Positions 15,221 to 24,083 of a stretch of DNA of 64,000 nt are shown here, one piece after another. The position numbers and the translations under genes are program-made. How positions within the stretch are numbered: the stretch's first letter is position 1; every line of letters begins with the position of its first letter. The notes below the pieces were generated by a model. That model had not been told where the DNA came from, made no database searches, and saw only the letters and a list, made by a program, of their open reading frames with translations. The stretch lies in NCBI RefSeq assembly GCF_004353925.1, contig NZ_SMOK01000002.1, forward strand, positions 1 through 64,000, written 5' to 3'. Source of the DNA: Pseudomonas sp. H9 (lineage in GTDB: Bacteria; Pseudomonadota; Gammaproteobacteria; Pseudomonadales; Pseudomonadaceae).

Positions 15221-17403
15221 GCGCACTGACACTGCCATTTCGCTGGTTGGCATCCCTTGAGTGGCGCCGTGGTTTTTTCGAGTGGGCACGCACCGATGGC
15301 GTGACCTGGGTGTACATCTTCAAGGTGCTCAGCGCAGCGTTTCTGACTCTGTGGCTGGCCATGCGCCTGGAATTGCCGCAGCCGCGCACGGCGATGATCA
15401 CCGTGTTCATCGTCATGCAGCCGCAGAGCGGGCATGTGTTCGCCAAGAGTTTCTGGCGTTTGCTCGGCACCTTGGCCGGCTCATCGATGATGGTGCTGTT
15501 GATTGCGTTGTTTCCGCAGAACACCGAGTTGTTCCTGCCGAGCCTCGCCATCTGGGTTGGCCTGTGTTCCGCCGGGGCCATGCGCTACCGCACCTTTCAG
15601 GCTTATGGCTTCGTGCTTGCCGGCTACACCGCTGCAATGGTTGGTTTGCCGGTCTTGCAACACCCTGACGGCGCGTTCATGGCCGCGGTCTGGCGGGTGC
15701 TGGAGATCTCTCTGGGCATTCTGGTGTCGACCCTGGTCAGCGCCGCGATCTTGCCGCAGTCGGCCGGTGTGGCGATGCGCAATGCCCTGTACCAGCGTTT
15801 TGGCGTGTTCGCCGGTTTTGTCGTTGAAGGCCTGCGCGGCGAAAGCCAGCGTGATCGCTTCGAAAGTAGCAACGTGCGCTTTATCGCCGAGGCGGTCGGC
15901 TTGGAAAGCCTGCGCAACGTTACCGCGTTCGAAGACCCGCACATGCGCCGGCGCAATGGCCGCCTGGGTCGTATGAACAGCGAGTTCATGGCCATCACCA
16001 CGCGTTTCAACGCCTTGCACCAGTTGCTTGAACGCCTGCGCCTGCGTGGGCCGTTGCAGATCGTCACGGCAATTGAACCAGGCCTGGCGGCCTTGGCCGA
16101 ATTGCTTGAGGCTTATGCCGGGCGGGCCTTGACCAGCGCTGATGCGGCGCGGCTGGCCGAGCAACTGGCTGCCTACAAGGATGGCTTGCCGGAGCGCGTG
16201 CGCAGCCTGCGTGCTGCCTACGTCGAAACCGGGCCGAGCGATGCCGACCTGCTCGACTTCCATACGGCTTACGAGCTGCTCTATCGCTTTGTCGATGATG
16301 TGCACAGCTATGCCCTGACCCATGCCTCGCTGGCCGAGCACAACCATGCCCGTGAGCAATGGGACGAGCCTTATGTGGCACAGACCAACTGGATGGTGTC
16401 GCTGGCCGCCGGTTTACGCGCCTCATTCATTTTGCTGGTGTTGGGCAGTTTCTGGATCCTCACCGCTTGGCCAAGCGGGGCAATGATGACCCTGATCGCA
16501 GCGGCCACCGTAGGCCTGTCGGCGGCTTCGCCGAACCCCAAGCGGATGTCGTTTCAGATGGCCTGCGGCACCTTGATTGGTGCCTTCATCGGCTTTTTCG
16601 AGACCTTCTTCGTGTTCCCGTGGATCGACGGCTTCCCCTTGCTCTGCCTGGTGCTTGCGCCGGTGTTCGTGCTCGGGGCCTTCCTGGCGTCGCGCCCGGC
16701 GTATGCCGGGGTCGGTCTGGGCCTGCTGATCTTCTTTGCCACCGGCTCGGTGCCAGACAACCTCACGGTGTACAATCCGTACAATTTCATCAACGACTAC
16801 ATCGCCATGGTCATCGGCATGCTGGTATGCGCAGCAGCCGGCGCGATCATCCTGCCGCCGAACAGCCGTTGGTTGTGGAGCCGCCTGGAGCATGACCTGC
16901 GCAGTCAGGTGCTGTTCGCCATCACCGGGCGCCTGCGTGGCCTGGGCTCGGCCTTCGAGAGCCGCACCCGCGATCTGCTACACCAGGCCTATGGCCTGGC
17001 TGCCGGTAAACCTCAGGTGCAGAGCAGCCTCTTGCGTTGGATGTTCCTGGTGTTGGAGGTGGGCCACGCGATCATCGAGCTGCGCAAAGAGCAGGCGATC
17101 CTGCCGGTGCACCCGTGCTATGCCGAATCACAACCCTGGCGTCAGGCAATCCGGGTCATGGGCCGGGCGCTGGCGCGTTTGTTCCTGCAACCGAGTGTAA
17201 GTAACCACGAACGTGCCCTGGTGGCGGTAGATCACGCCATCAGCCGGGTGCAGGCCACCGATGAGCCGTTTGCCCGCCACTTCGACACCTCGGCACTGCG
17301 CCGGGTGCAGAGCTACCTGCATTTCATCCGTACCTCGTTGCTCGACCCTCAGTCGCCGCTGGCCGCATTGGCCCCGGCCCAAGGACTGCCCCATGCCCCG
17401 TGA
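15217..17403 (+). CDS. FUSC family inner membrane efflux protein (AaeB-like)
   Basis: The 728-residue inner membrane protein has two sets of membrane helices (about 30-190 and 395-545), each followed by a cytoplasmic region, as in AaeB and other fusaric-acid-resistance proteins. The family exports aromatic acids with a HlyD-type adaptor. Characteristic parts are MITVFIVMQPQSGHVFAKS, RALTSADAARLAEQLAAYK and MMTLIAAATVGLSAASPNP. Translation is coupled to nodT upstream (4-base overlap) and to the DUF1656 gene downstream (11-base overlap). Confidence 0.88.
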   Translation: MSALTLPFRWLASLEWRRGFFEWARTDGVTWVYIFKVLSAAFLTLWLAMRLELPQPRTAMITVFIVMQPQSGHVFAKSFWRLLGTLAGSSMMVLLIALFPQNTELFLPSLAIWVGLCSAGAMRYRTFQAYGFVLAGYTAAMVGLPVLQHPDGAFMAAVWRVLEISLGILVSTLVSAAILPQSAGVAMRNALYQRFGVFAGFVVEGLRGESQRDRFESSNVRFIAEAVGLESLRNVTAFEDPHMRRRNGRLGRMNSEFMAITTRFNALHQLLERLRLRGPLQIVTAIEPGLAALAELLEAYAGRALTSADAARLAEQLAAYKDGLPERVRSLRAAYVETGPSDADLLDFHTAYELLYRFVDDVHSYALTHASLAEHNHAREQWDEPYVAQTNWMVSLAAGLRASFILLVLGSFWILTAWPSGAMMTLIAAATVGLSAASPNPKRMSFQMACGTLIGAFIGFFETFFVFPWIDGFPLLCLVLAPVFVLGAFLASRPAYAGVGLGLLIFFATGSVPDNLTVYNPYNFINDYIAMVIGMLVCAAAGAIILPPNSRWLWSRLEHDLRSQVLFAITGRLRGLGSAFESRTRDLLHQAYGLAAGKPQVQSSLLRWMFLVLEVGHAIIELRKEQAILPVHPCYAESQPWRQAIRVMGRALARLFLQPSVSNHERALVAVDHAISRVQATDEPFARHFDTSALRRVQSYLHFIRTSLLDPQSPLAALAPAQGLPHAP

Positions 17404-17593
17404 AATCGCCTTCCATGGCGTCTACATGCCGACCATGACCCTGATGTTCCTGTTCGCCGCCGGGCTTGCCTGGGGCCTGGACCGGTTCATCGCCAGTTAT
17501 GACGGCTACCGCTTCTTCTGGCATCCGGCGTTGCTGCGCCTGTGCCTGTTCATTTGTTTGTTCGGATCCATGGCCCTGACTCTCTACCGTTGA
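17393..17593 (+). CDS. DUF1656 small membrane protein (AaeX-like)
   Basis: The 66-residue protein has two hydrophobic helices (about 10-30 and 44-62) and the characteristic start PREIAFHGVYMPTM. DUF1656 proteins (AaeX, YdhI) always sit between FUSC and HlyD genes, but their exact role is unknown. The start overlaps the FUSC end by 11 bases. Confidence 0.85.
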   Translation: MPREIAFHGVYMPTMTLMFLFAAGLAWGLDRFIASYDGYRFFWHPALLRLCLFICLFGSMALTLYR

Positions 17594-17604
17594 GACCCCT
17601 GTTG

Positions 17605-18486
17605 ATGAAAAAGTTTTTCAGCCTGATCGCCACCTTGCTTGTATTGGCTGCTGCCGTGGTGATCGGCCGCCAGCTCTGGGTGCACTACATGAATACCCCC
17701 TGGACCCGCGACGGGCGGGTGCGCGCCGACATCATCAACGTAGCTGCGGACGTACCGGGGTATGTAGTCGATGTGCCGGTGCGTGACAACCAGTTGGTGA
17801 AGAAGGGCGACCTGCTGATGCAGATCGACCCTGAGCACTACGAAGTGGCGGTTAAACAGGCGCAGGCGTTGGTGGCCTCACGCAAGGCCACCTGGGAGAT
17901 GCGTAAGGTCAATGCCAACCGGCGTGCCGACCTCGACAACCTGGTGATCTCTCGCGAGAACCGTGACGACGCCAGCAACATCGCCAATTCGGCCCTGGCC
18001 GATTACCAGCATGCCCAGGCGCAACTGGCAGCCGCTGAACTGGACCTCAAACGCACCAGAATTCTGGCCACCGTCGATGGCTACGTGACCAACCTCAACG
18101 TGCACCGAGGCGACTATGCGCGCACTGGCGAGCCGAAAATGGCGGTGGTCGATAAAGACTCGTTCTGGGTTTATGGCTTCTTTGAAGAAACCAAGCTGCC
18201 ACGGGTGAAAGTCGGAGATCAGGCTGAACTGCAAATGATGAGCGGCGAAGTGCTGCAGGGCCATGTCGAGAGCATTTCCCGGGGCATCTACGACCGCGAC
18301 AACCCGGAGAGCCGTGAGCTGATTGCCGACGTTAACCCGACCTTCAACTGGGTGCGCCTGGCCCAGCGGGTGCCAGTGCGCATTCATATCGATGAAGTGC
18401 CGGAAGGCTTTTTGCTGGCTGCGGGTACCACCTGCACAGTGGTAGTGAAGCCGTCGCAGGGCAAGCCAGCTCCCACAGAGGGCTGA
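17605..18486 (+). CDS. HlyD family periplasmic adaptor (AaeA-like)
   Basis: The 293-residue membrane fusion protein has an N-terminal membrane anchor (about 3-22), a lipoyl-like half (about 45-85, INVAADVPGYVVDVPVRDNQ), a helical hairpin (about 85-145) and a beta-barrel domain (about 160-280). It links the FUSC pump to the NodT duct. The chosen ATG at 17605 begins MKKFF and gives a normal anchor. The last residues (about SQGKPAPTEG) are encoded by the first unit of the downstream REP array, so the C-terminal tail is repeat-derived. Confidence 0.88.
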   Translation: MKKFFSLIATLLVLAAAVVIGRQLWVHYMNTPWTRDGRVRADIINVAADVPGYVVDVPVRDNQLVKKGDLLMQIDPEHYEVAVKQAQALVASRKATWEMRKVNANRRADLDNLVISRENRDDASNIANSALADYQHAQAQLAAAELDLKRTRILATVDGYVTNLNVHRGDYARTGEPKMAVVDKDSFWVYGFFEETKLPRVKVGDQAELQMMSGEVLQGHVESISRGIYDRDNPESRELIADVNPTFNWVRLAQRVPVRIHIDEVPEGFLLAAGTTCTVVVKPSQGKPAPTEG

Positions 18487-18842
18487 CATCCAATCCTGTG
18501 GGAGCGGGCTTGCCCCGCGATGCGGTGCGCCAGAAAAACTGCAATCGCAGGGCAAGCCAGCTCCCACAGAGGGCTGACATCCAATCCTGTGGGAGCGGGC
18601 TTGCCCCGCGATACGGTGCGCCTGAAAGACTGCAATCGCAGGGCAAGCCAGTTCCCACAGAGGGCTGACATCCAATCCTGTGGGAGCGGGCTTGCCCCGC
18701 GATGCGGTGTGCCAGAAAAACTGCAATCGCAGGGCAAGCCAGCTCCCACAGAGGGCTGACATCCAATCCTGTGGGAGCGGGCTTGCCCCGCGATGCGGTG
18801 CGCCTGAAAGACTGCAATCGCGGGCCAAGCCAGCTCCCACAG
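18456..18842. repeat. REP array: four 91-bp tandem units plus a partial fifth
   Basis: Unit starts are at 18456, 18547, 18638, 18729 and (partial) 18820, exactly 91 bases apart. Each unit has a degenerate inverted REP (GCAGGGCAAGCCAGCTCCCA), a constant linker (GAGGGCTGACATCCAATCCT), a good forward REP core and a short spacer with CTGCAATC. Differences are single bases (ATGCGG/ATACGG, CCAGAAAAA/CCTGAAAGA). It fills the whole 356-base space between the HlyD gene and the universal stress gene; no other gene is seen there. Confidence 0.95.
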
Positions 18843-19283
18843 TCAGGTGCTTCGCGAATCCACCAACACTGGGCAATCCACCTGATCAATCACCTTGCTG
18901 CTGATCGACGGATCAAGCAAGCGCCCCAGGCGGCTCAGGTGGCGATGTCCCATGACAATCAAGGCACAGCCGAGCCGCTGTGCTTCACTGACAATTACGC
19001 TGACCGGATCACCCTGAACCAGCGCACCGTCACTGGCGAATCCCATGTCCTGCAGCCGTTGCGCTGCCGATTGCACCGCCAGGTTGGCATGGCGCTGCTC
19101 GTCGCTGGCCGCCGGGTACTCCTGCTGTTCGTACAGGCCGATGCTGCCTACGGTAAAGGCCGTGTCGATGGCCAGCACCACATGCAGGCGATGGCGTTCG
19201 GGCTGGCAGTACTGTTGTGCAAGCTGCAGCAAGGCATGGGAAGCGTTGGAGCCATCGATGGCGATCAAGACGGGACTGAGCAT
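18843..19283 (-). CDS. Universal stress protein (UspA family)
   Basis: The 146-residue single-domain Usp begins MLSPVLIAIDGS and ends with the strand CPVLVDS. The usual ATP-binding loop G-x2-G-x9-G(S/T) is altered here: the region reads VMGHRHLSRLGRLLDPSIS, with His in place of the second Gly and Asp-Pro-Ser at the end, so ATP binding may be weak or absent. Its stop codon directly abuts the REP array. The longer frame to 19544 is ignored because the domain begins at 19283. Confidence 0.85.
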   Translation of the reverse strand: MLSPVLIAIDGSNASHALLQLAQQYCQPERHRLHVVLAIDTAFTVGSIGLYEQQEYPAASDEQRHANLAVQSAAQRLQDMGFASDGALVQGDPVSVIVSEAQRLGCALIVMGHRHLSRLGRLLDPSISSKVIDQVDCPVLVDSRST

Positions 19284-19365
19284 GCACGGCTCCACTGGGC
19301 CACTATCAAGCCGAGCATTGTTGGTCAGGCATTGGCTCAGATAAATGGCGTTGCATGCATTGTGT

Positions 19366-19384
19366 AGTTGCGTGCGGTGCAACT
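19366..19384. promoter_or_regulatory. LysR-type dyad between usp and lysR
   Basis: AGTTGC and GCAACT form perfect 6-base arms around 7 bases, placed 57 bases before the LysR start. This fits the T-N11-A shape of LysR boxes and may be the autoregulatory site. Confidence 0.5.
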
Positions 19385-19441
19385 CGGCGGCCATAGCCGA
19401 GCTGTTAACATCACTGTTTATTGGCCCAAGGATAATTGCAC

Positions 19442-20347
19442 ATGCAGATTCCGGATATGAACCTGTTGGTTGCCCTCGACGCGTTGCTCGATGAGGGCAG
19501 TGTGGTGGGCGCCGCACGGCGCATGAACCTGAGCCCGGCAGCAATGAGCCGAACCTTGGGGCGTATCCGCGAGGCCATCGGCGACCCGATTCTGGTCCGC
19601 GCCGGCCGTGGACTGGTGCCCACTCCGCGAGCGCTGGCCCTGCACGATCAGGTGCGGGCGCTGGTCGAGCAGGCCGGTCTGGTGTTCCGCAGCCGTGAGG
19701 AGGTCGATCTGGCCACTCTGGATCGGGCTTTCAACATCCGCACCAATGATTTGTTCATTGCCCTGTATGGCGCGCAGTTGCTGCGCACTATGCATGAGCA
19801 GGCGCCGCAGACGGTGCTGCGTTTTGTGCCGGAGGGCACCGGCGATGATGATTCGGTACTGCGCGACGGGCGCACCGATCTGCTGGTCAGCTCGACCATC
19901 GACCTGGGGCCCGAGATCAAGGTGCAGAGCCTGTTCAACACCATCTATGTTGGCCTCGCCCGTGAGGATCACCCGATCTTCGACGCCGAGATCACCCCCG
20001 AGCGCTTTGCCGCTTACCCGCAAATCAGCGTGTCGCGCCGTGGCCGTGCCAACGGGCCGATTGACCTGGAGCTTGCCAACTACAAGGTGCAACGCCGGGT
20101 TGCGCTGATCACCCCGAGTTTTCATTCGGCGATGTTTTCCCTGCCCGAGTCCGACTTGTTGCTGCCGATGCCGGCCAACATCCTCTCTAGCGTGACCAAG
20201 CTGGGGCTGCCGCTGCGTTCATTCCGCATTCCGCTGCCGATGGAGCGGGTCACGGTGATGCAAGCCTGGCATCCGCGCTTTGATAACGACCCGGCCCACC
20301 GCTGGCTGCGCCAAACCCTCAAAGCCTGCTGCAGCGAGAGCCCGTGA
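19442..20347 (+). CDS. LysR family transcriptional regulator
   Basis: The 301-residue regulator has a winged-helix domain (about 1-60, MNLLVALDALLDEGSVVGAA with recognition helix SPAAMSRTLGRIREAIG) and an effector domain of the NodD/NahR-like subgroup (DRAFNIRTNDLFIALYG, ITPSFHSAMFSL). AAGGA 9 bases before 19442 selects this start. It is followed on the same strand by the EmrB/EmrA-type pump genes, which it probably regulates. Confidence 0.85.
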   Translation: MQIPDMNLLVALDALLDEGSVVGAARRMNLSPAAMSRTLGRIREAIGDPILVRAGRGLVPTPRALALHDQVRALVEQAGLVFRSREEVDLATLDRAFNIRTNDLFIALYGAQLLRTMHEQAPQTVLRFVPEGTGDDDSVLRDGRTDLLVSSTIDLGPEIKVQSLFNTIYVGLAREDHPIFDAEITPERFAAYPQISVSRRGRANGPIDLELANYKVQRRVALITPSFHSAMFSLPESDLLLPMPANILSSVTKLGLPLRSFRIPLPMERVTVMQAWHPRFDNDPAHRWLRQTLKACCSESP

Positions 20348-20362
20348 AGCACGGATTGCGTT

Positions 20363-20395
20363 TAGTGCACTAGTAAACTGCCGATATGTCAGTTT
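20363..20395. promoter_or_regulatory. Palindromic sites in front of the MFS pump gene
   Basis: TAGTGCACTA (20363-20372) is a perfect palindrome. AAACTG/CAGTTT arms (20375-20395) surround 9 bases directly after it. Both lie in the 110-base gap between lysR and the MFS gene and are good candidates for operators. Confidence 0.45.
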
Positions 20396-20457
20396 TCGAC
20401 AACATTGACCCTTCAATAGACTTCTGCGGGTAGTTGTTCCCCCCGGAGATGTCTTAC

Positions 20458-21999
20458 ATGAGTTCGTTGACTGCACTGTCTAGCGCTGGCGCCCCGACGC
20501 CTGCGGCCAGCCCTGCAGCGCCCAGTGCGTTTGGCCTGCGCATCGTCGTCGGACTGCTGGGTGTGTTGCTGGCGGTGTTGTGCGCGGGCCTCAACGAGAT
20601 GGTCACCAAGGCATCGTTGGCGGATATCCGTGGTGGCCTGTTTATCGGCGCTGACGAAGGCGCCTGGCTGATTGCGGTGTATGCAGCGGCGTCGGTGTCG
20701 GCCATGGCCTTTTCGCCGTGGATGGCCGCGACCTTTTCCCTGCGCCGTTTCACCCTCTGTGCAATCAGCGCTTTCGCCCTGTTGGGGTTGCTGCAGCCGT
20801 TTGCGCCGAACCTCTCGAGCCTGATGCTACTGCGCATTTTGCAGGGGCTGGCATCAGGTGCCTTGCCGCCGATGCTGATGAGCGTTGCGCTGCGTTTCCT
20901 GCCGCCGGGGATCAAGGTCTACGGCCTTGCCGGCTATGCCCTGACGGCCACCTTCGGCCCGAACCTGGGCACGCCACTGGCCGGCTTGTGGACCGAGTAC
21001 GTTGGCTGGCAGTGGGCGTTCTGGCAGATCATTCTGCCGTCGCTGCTGGCCATGGCCTGCGTCGCCTGGGGCCTGCCGCAGGACCCACTGCGCCTGGAGC
21101 GCTTCAAGCAGTTTGACTGGCGCGGCGTGCTGTTGGGCTTGCCGGCGATTTGCTCGCTGGTGATTGGCCTGACCCTGGGCGACCGCATGGGCTGGTTCAG
21201 CTCCCCGCTGATCTGCTGGCTTTTGGGTGGTGGTTTAGTGCTGCTGGTGCTGTTTCTATACAACGAATGGTCTGAGCCATTGCCGTTCTTCAAGCTGCAA
21301 ATGCTCAAAACCCGCAACCTGACCCACGCTCTGGTGACCTTGTTCGGCGTGTTGATTGTGCTCACTGCGGCGATCCTCATTCCGTCCAGCTATCTGGCGC
21401 AGATCCAGGGCTACCGCCCGGCGCAGACTGCACCGGTCATGCTGGTGGTGGCCCTGCCACAGCTGCTAGCGCTGCCGTTGACCGCCGCGTTGTGCAACGT
21501 GCGAGCGGTGGACTGTCGCTGGGTGCTGGCCTGCGGCCTGGGCATGCTGGCGTTGTCGAGCCTGCTGGGTAGCCAGCTCACCAGCGAGTGGATTCGCGAC
21601 AACTTCTACTGGCTGCAGATGCTGCACATCTTTGGCCAGCCGATGGCGGTGTTGCCACTGCTGATGCTTGCCACCGGCGGCATGACCCCACAGGACGGCC
21701 CCTTCGCGTCGGCCTGGTTCAACACCGTCAAAGGCCTAGCCTCGGTGGTCGCCACAGCGGTGCTGGAGGCCCTGACCACCCTGCGTCGCCATTTTCACTC
21801 CAACCACCTGGTCGACAGCCTGGGTAACTCACCCCTGGTCGACAGCCAGGCACCGGGCCTGGCCAAGCGTATCCATGAGCAGGCGCTGGTGCTGACGTCA
21901 GCCGACCTTTACCTGTGCATGGCGTTGTTGGCTGCGGCGCTGATTTTGCTGATTCCTTTTGTGCCTACACGGATCTATCCACCCCGTGCAGTGGCTTAG
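20458..21999 (+). CDS. DHA2-type MFS efflux transporter (EmrB-like)
   Basis: The 513-residue protein has about 14 membrane helices. EmrB-like motifs are present: the early acidic/basic loop SLADIRGGLFIGADEGAWLIA, RILQGLASGALPPMLMSVAL in helix 4-5, and ALTATFGPNLGTPLAGLWTEYVGWQWAFW (motif C region, in parts). It probably exports hydrophobic drugs with the HlyD adaptor encoded 22 bases downstream. The start at 20458 is selected by GGAG 9 bases before it. Confidence 0.88.
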   Translation: MSSLTALSSAGAPTPAASPAAPSAFGLRIVVGLLGVLLAVLCAGLNEMVTKASLADIRGGLFIGADEGAWLIAVYAAASVSAMAFSPWMAATFSLRRFTLCAISAFALLGLLQPFAPNLSSLMLLRILQGLASGALPPMLMSVALRFLPPGIKVYGLAGYALTATFGPNLGTPLAGLWTEYVGWQWAFWQIILPSLLAMACVAWGLPQDPLRLERFKQFDWRGVLLGLPAICSLVIGLTLGDRMGWFSSPLICWLLGGGLVLLVLFLYNEWSEPLPFFKLQMLKTRNLTHALVTLFGVLIVLTAAILIPSSYLAQIQGYRPAQTAPVMLVVALPQLLALPLTAALCNVRAVDCRWVLACGLGMLALSSLLGSQLTSEWIRDNFYWLQMLHIFGQPMAVLPLLMLATGGMTPQDGPFASAWFNTVKGLASVVATAVLEALTTLRRHFHSNHLVDSLGNSPLVDSQAPGLAKRIHEQALVLTSADLYLCMALLAAALILLIPFVPTRIYPPRAVA

Positions 22000-22021
22000 A
22001 TTCCTGTTCTGAGAGAACAAC

Positions 22022-23092
22022 ATGACGACAATAACGACCCACCGAAAAACCGCCTTGATCGCTACCGCACTTGTGGTGGCGGGCCTGCTGGGCGTAGGCC
22101 TGCCGCTGCTGCTGGGGGGGGATTCCGAGCAGAGCACCAACGATGCCTACGTGTCAGCCGACTACACCGTAGTCGCCCCGAAAGTGGCGGGTTTCATTAC
22201 TCAGGTGCTGGTAGAGGACAACCAGCAGGTCAAGGCCGGGCAGGTGCTGGCGCTGATCGATGACCGCGATTATCAGGCCGCTCTGGCGGCGGCACAGGCG
22301 CAACTGTTGGTGTCGACCGCGCAGCAGCACAATGCCCGGGCGACCCTTGAGCAACAGGCGTCGTTGATCGCCCAGGCGCAGGCAGCGGTGCGTGTCGACC
22401 AGGCCGAAATCACCTTTGCCAATCAGGAACTGACCCGTTACAGCCGGTTGGCCAAGATCGGTGCCGATACCCTGCAAAACGCCCAGCAAGCGCGCAGCCG
22501 TGTCGATCAAGCCACCGCGCAGCTGACCAACTCGCAAGCGGCACTGACAGCGGCGCGCAAGCAGGTCGATATTCTCCAGGCTCAGTTGGACAGTGCCGAT
22601 GGCGGCCTTAAGCATGCGCAGGCCGGCCTGGAGCGGGCGCAATTGGATCTGTCTTATACGCGCATCGTTGCGCCCATCGATGGCATGGTCGGTGAGCGGG
22701 CGCTACGTGTTGGCGCCTACGTCAATGCCGGTGCGCGGCTGCTGTCGGTGGTGCCGCTGGAACAGGCCTACATCGTCGGCAACTTTCAGGAAACCCAACT
22801 GACCCATGTACAGCCGGGGCAACCGGTGCACATTCGTGTTGATACCTTTGCCGGCCAAGACCTGCACGGTCGGGTCGAGAGCATCGCACCGGCCACCGGT
22901 GTGACGTTTGCTGCGGTGAAACCGGACAACGCTACGGGCAACTTCACCAAGGTGGTGCAGCGTATTCCGGTGAAGATTGTTTTCGACGCCGACCAACCTT
23001 TGTTGCAACGCTTACGCGTCGGCATGTCGGTAGTGGCAACTATCGATACCCGTGCGCCGCTGGCTACCGGTAACGAGGTCAGCGCGCGATGA
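22022..23092 (+). CDS. HlyD family adaptor (EmrA-like)
   Basis: The 356-residue membrane fusion protein has an N-terminal anchor (about 10-33) and the lipoyl half NDAYVSADYTVVAPKVAGFI (from about 40). A long Gln/Ala-rich coiled-coil hairpin (about 80-205) and the barrel domain (TRIVAPIDGMVGERALRVGAYV onward) follow. It bridges the upstream MFS pump to an outer membrane duct; no duct gene is adjacent, so a shared outer membrane factor is likely. It is co-transcribed with the MFS gene. Confidence 0.88.
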   Translation: MTTITTHRKTALIATALVVAGLLGVGLPLLLGGDSEQSTNDAYVSADYTVVAPKVAGFITQVLVEDNQQVKAGQVLALIDDRDYQAALAAAQAQLLVSTAQQHNARATLEQQASLIAQAQAAVRVDQAEITFANQELTRYSRLAKIGADTLQNAQQARSRVDQATAQLTNSQAALTAARKQVDILQAQLDSADGGLKHAQAGLERAQLDLSYTRIVAPIDGMVGERALRVGAYVNAGARLLSVVPLEQAYIVGNFQETQLTHVQPGQPVHIRVDTFAGQDLHGRVESIAPATGVTFAAVKPDNATGNFTKVVQRIPVKIVFDADQPLLQRLRVGMSVVATIDTRAPLATGNEVSAR

Positions 23093-23101
23093 GCACTGCG
23101 C

Positions 23102-23926
23102 TTACAACGGCCGGCTAAGGCCGAAGCGCTTTTTCAGCACCGCGTCCAGCAATGCACGCGGCAGCCAGCGGGCCATCAGTGGCAGTGCCCGGCTGCCGTT
23201 GCCCAGGCGCACCAAGGTCGGCGTAGGTTTTTTCGCCACGGCTGCCAGCAGGCCTTGGGCGAAGTCAGTGGCCGTGGTCGGATGGTCCTGAGAGGCGCGG
23301 GCACGCGCATGGATGTATTCACGCAACGGCCACCATGGCGAATCGGCGGCCAACACTTGCTCCGCCTGAGTCTGGGCGTTGTCGGCAAACTGCGTGGCGA
23401 TGGCCCCCGGCTGTACCTCCAAGACGCGAATTCCCATCGGTGCCAGTTCCAGGCGCAGTGCATCGCTCAAAGCATGCACGGCGGCTTTCGAGGCACAGTA
23501 GGCACCGGCAAAAGGCGTGACCAACACGCCGGAGACGCTGCCGATGTTAACCACCAGCCCTTTGTTGCGGCGCAAGGCCGGGAACAGTGCGCGGGTGACC
23601 CCGACCAGAGCGAACACGTTGGTCTCGAACTGGCGCTGCATAGCCTCGACGCCACCATCGAGCAGCGGGCCCATGGCGCCGTAACCGGCGTTGTTGATGA
23701 GAATATCGAGACCGCCATGGGCCGCTTCGATCTCCGCGCTCAGGGTTTGCAGGGCCTGGGCATCGTTGACGTCCAGCTGGCGGCCGGTGAACCCCGCAGC
23801 CTGCAGACGCTCCACATCGTGAGCTTTGCGGGCGGTCGCCCAGACTTCATAGCCGGCCTGTTTGAAACAATCGGCCAGAGCGCGGCCGATGCCGCTGGAG
23901 CAACCGGTGATCAGTACGATGGGCAT
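23102..23926 (-). CDS. Short-chain dehydrogenase/reductase
   Basis: The 274-residue classical SDR has the nucleotide motif TGCSSGIG (residues 7-14), the structural NNAG (about 87-90), catalytic Ser in NIGSVSG and the active-site pair YCASK. The long C-terminal part (about 200-274) is typical of the subgroup annotated only as SDR oxidoreductase. The substrate cannot be told. It converges with the EmrA-like gene. Confidence 0.85.
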   Translation of the reverse strand: MPIVLITGCSSGIGRALADCFKQAGYEVWATARKAHDVERLQAAGFTGRQLDVNDAQALQTLSAEIEAAHGGLDILINNAGYGAMGPLLDGGVEAMQRQFETNVFALVGVTRALFPALRRNKGLVVNIGSVSGVLVTPFAGAYCASKAAVHALSDALRLELAPMGIRVLEVQPGAIATQFADNAQTQAEQVLAADSPWWPLREYIHARARASQDHPTTATDFAQGLLAAVAKKPTPTLVRLGNGSRALPLMARWLPRALLDAVLKKRFGLSRPL

Positions 23927-23989
23927 GGACGATCCTTCGCGACGCAGGGTGAGGAAGCCCGATCATACGCAGCTCGCCCGAAGACTGGA

Positions 23990-24031
23990 AAGCTTCAAGC
24001 TTCAAGCTTCAAGCTTGCAGCTTGCAGCTTC
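23990..24031. repeat. Short heptamer tandem repeats
   Basis: AGCTTCA is repeated about three times, then AGCTTGC about twice, followed by AGCTTCCC. It is a small microsatellite-like stretch just upstream of the pseudo-receiver regulator gene. Confidence 0.8.
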
Positions 24032-24083
24032 CCAGTCACCTATGCTTGTTGCGCAGAGAAGTTTCCACAAGGGAGGATGGAAT

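Noticed and set aside
18456..18842. Tandem repeats considered as a CRISPR array
   Set aside because: The units are nearly identical throughout with no unique spacers, and they contain paired REP palindromes.
18344..18889. Overlapping long frames on both strands through the REP array
   Set aside because: The 91-base REP units are not a multiple of three but lack stops in several frames, so the frames arise from the repeats.
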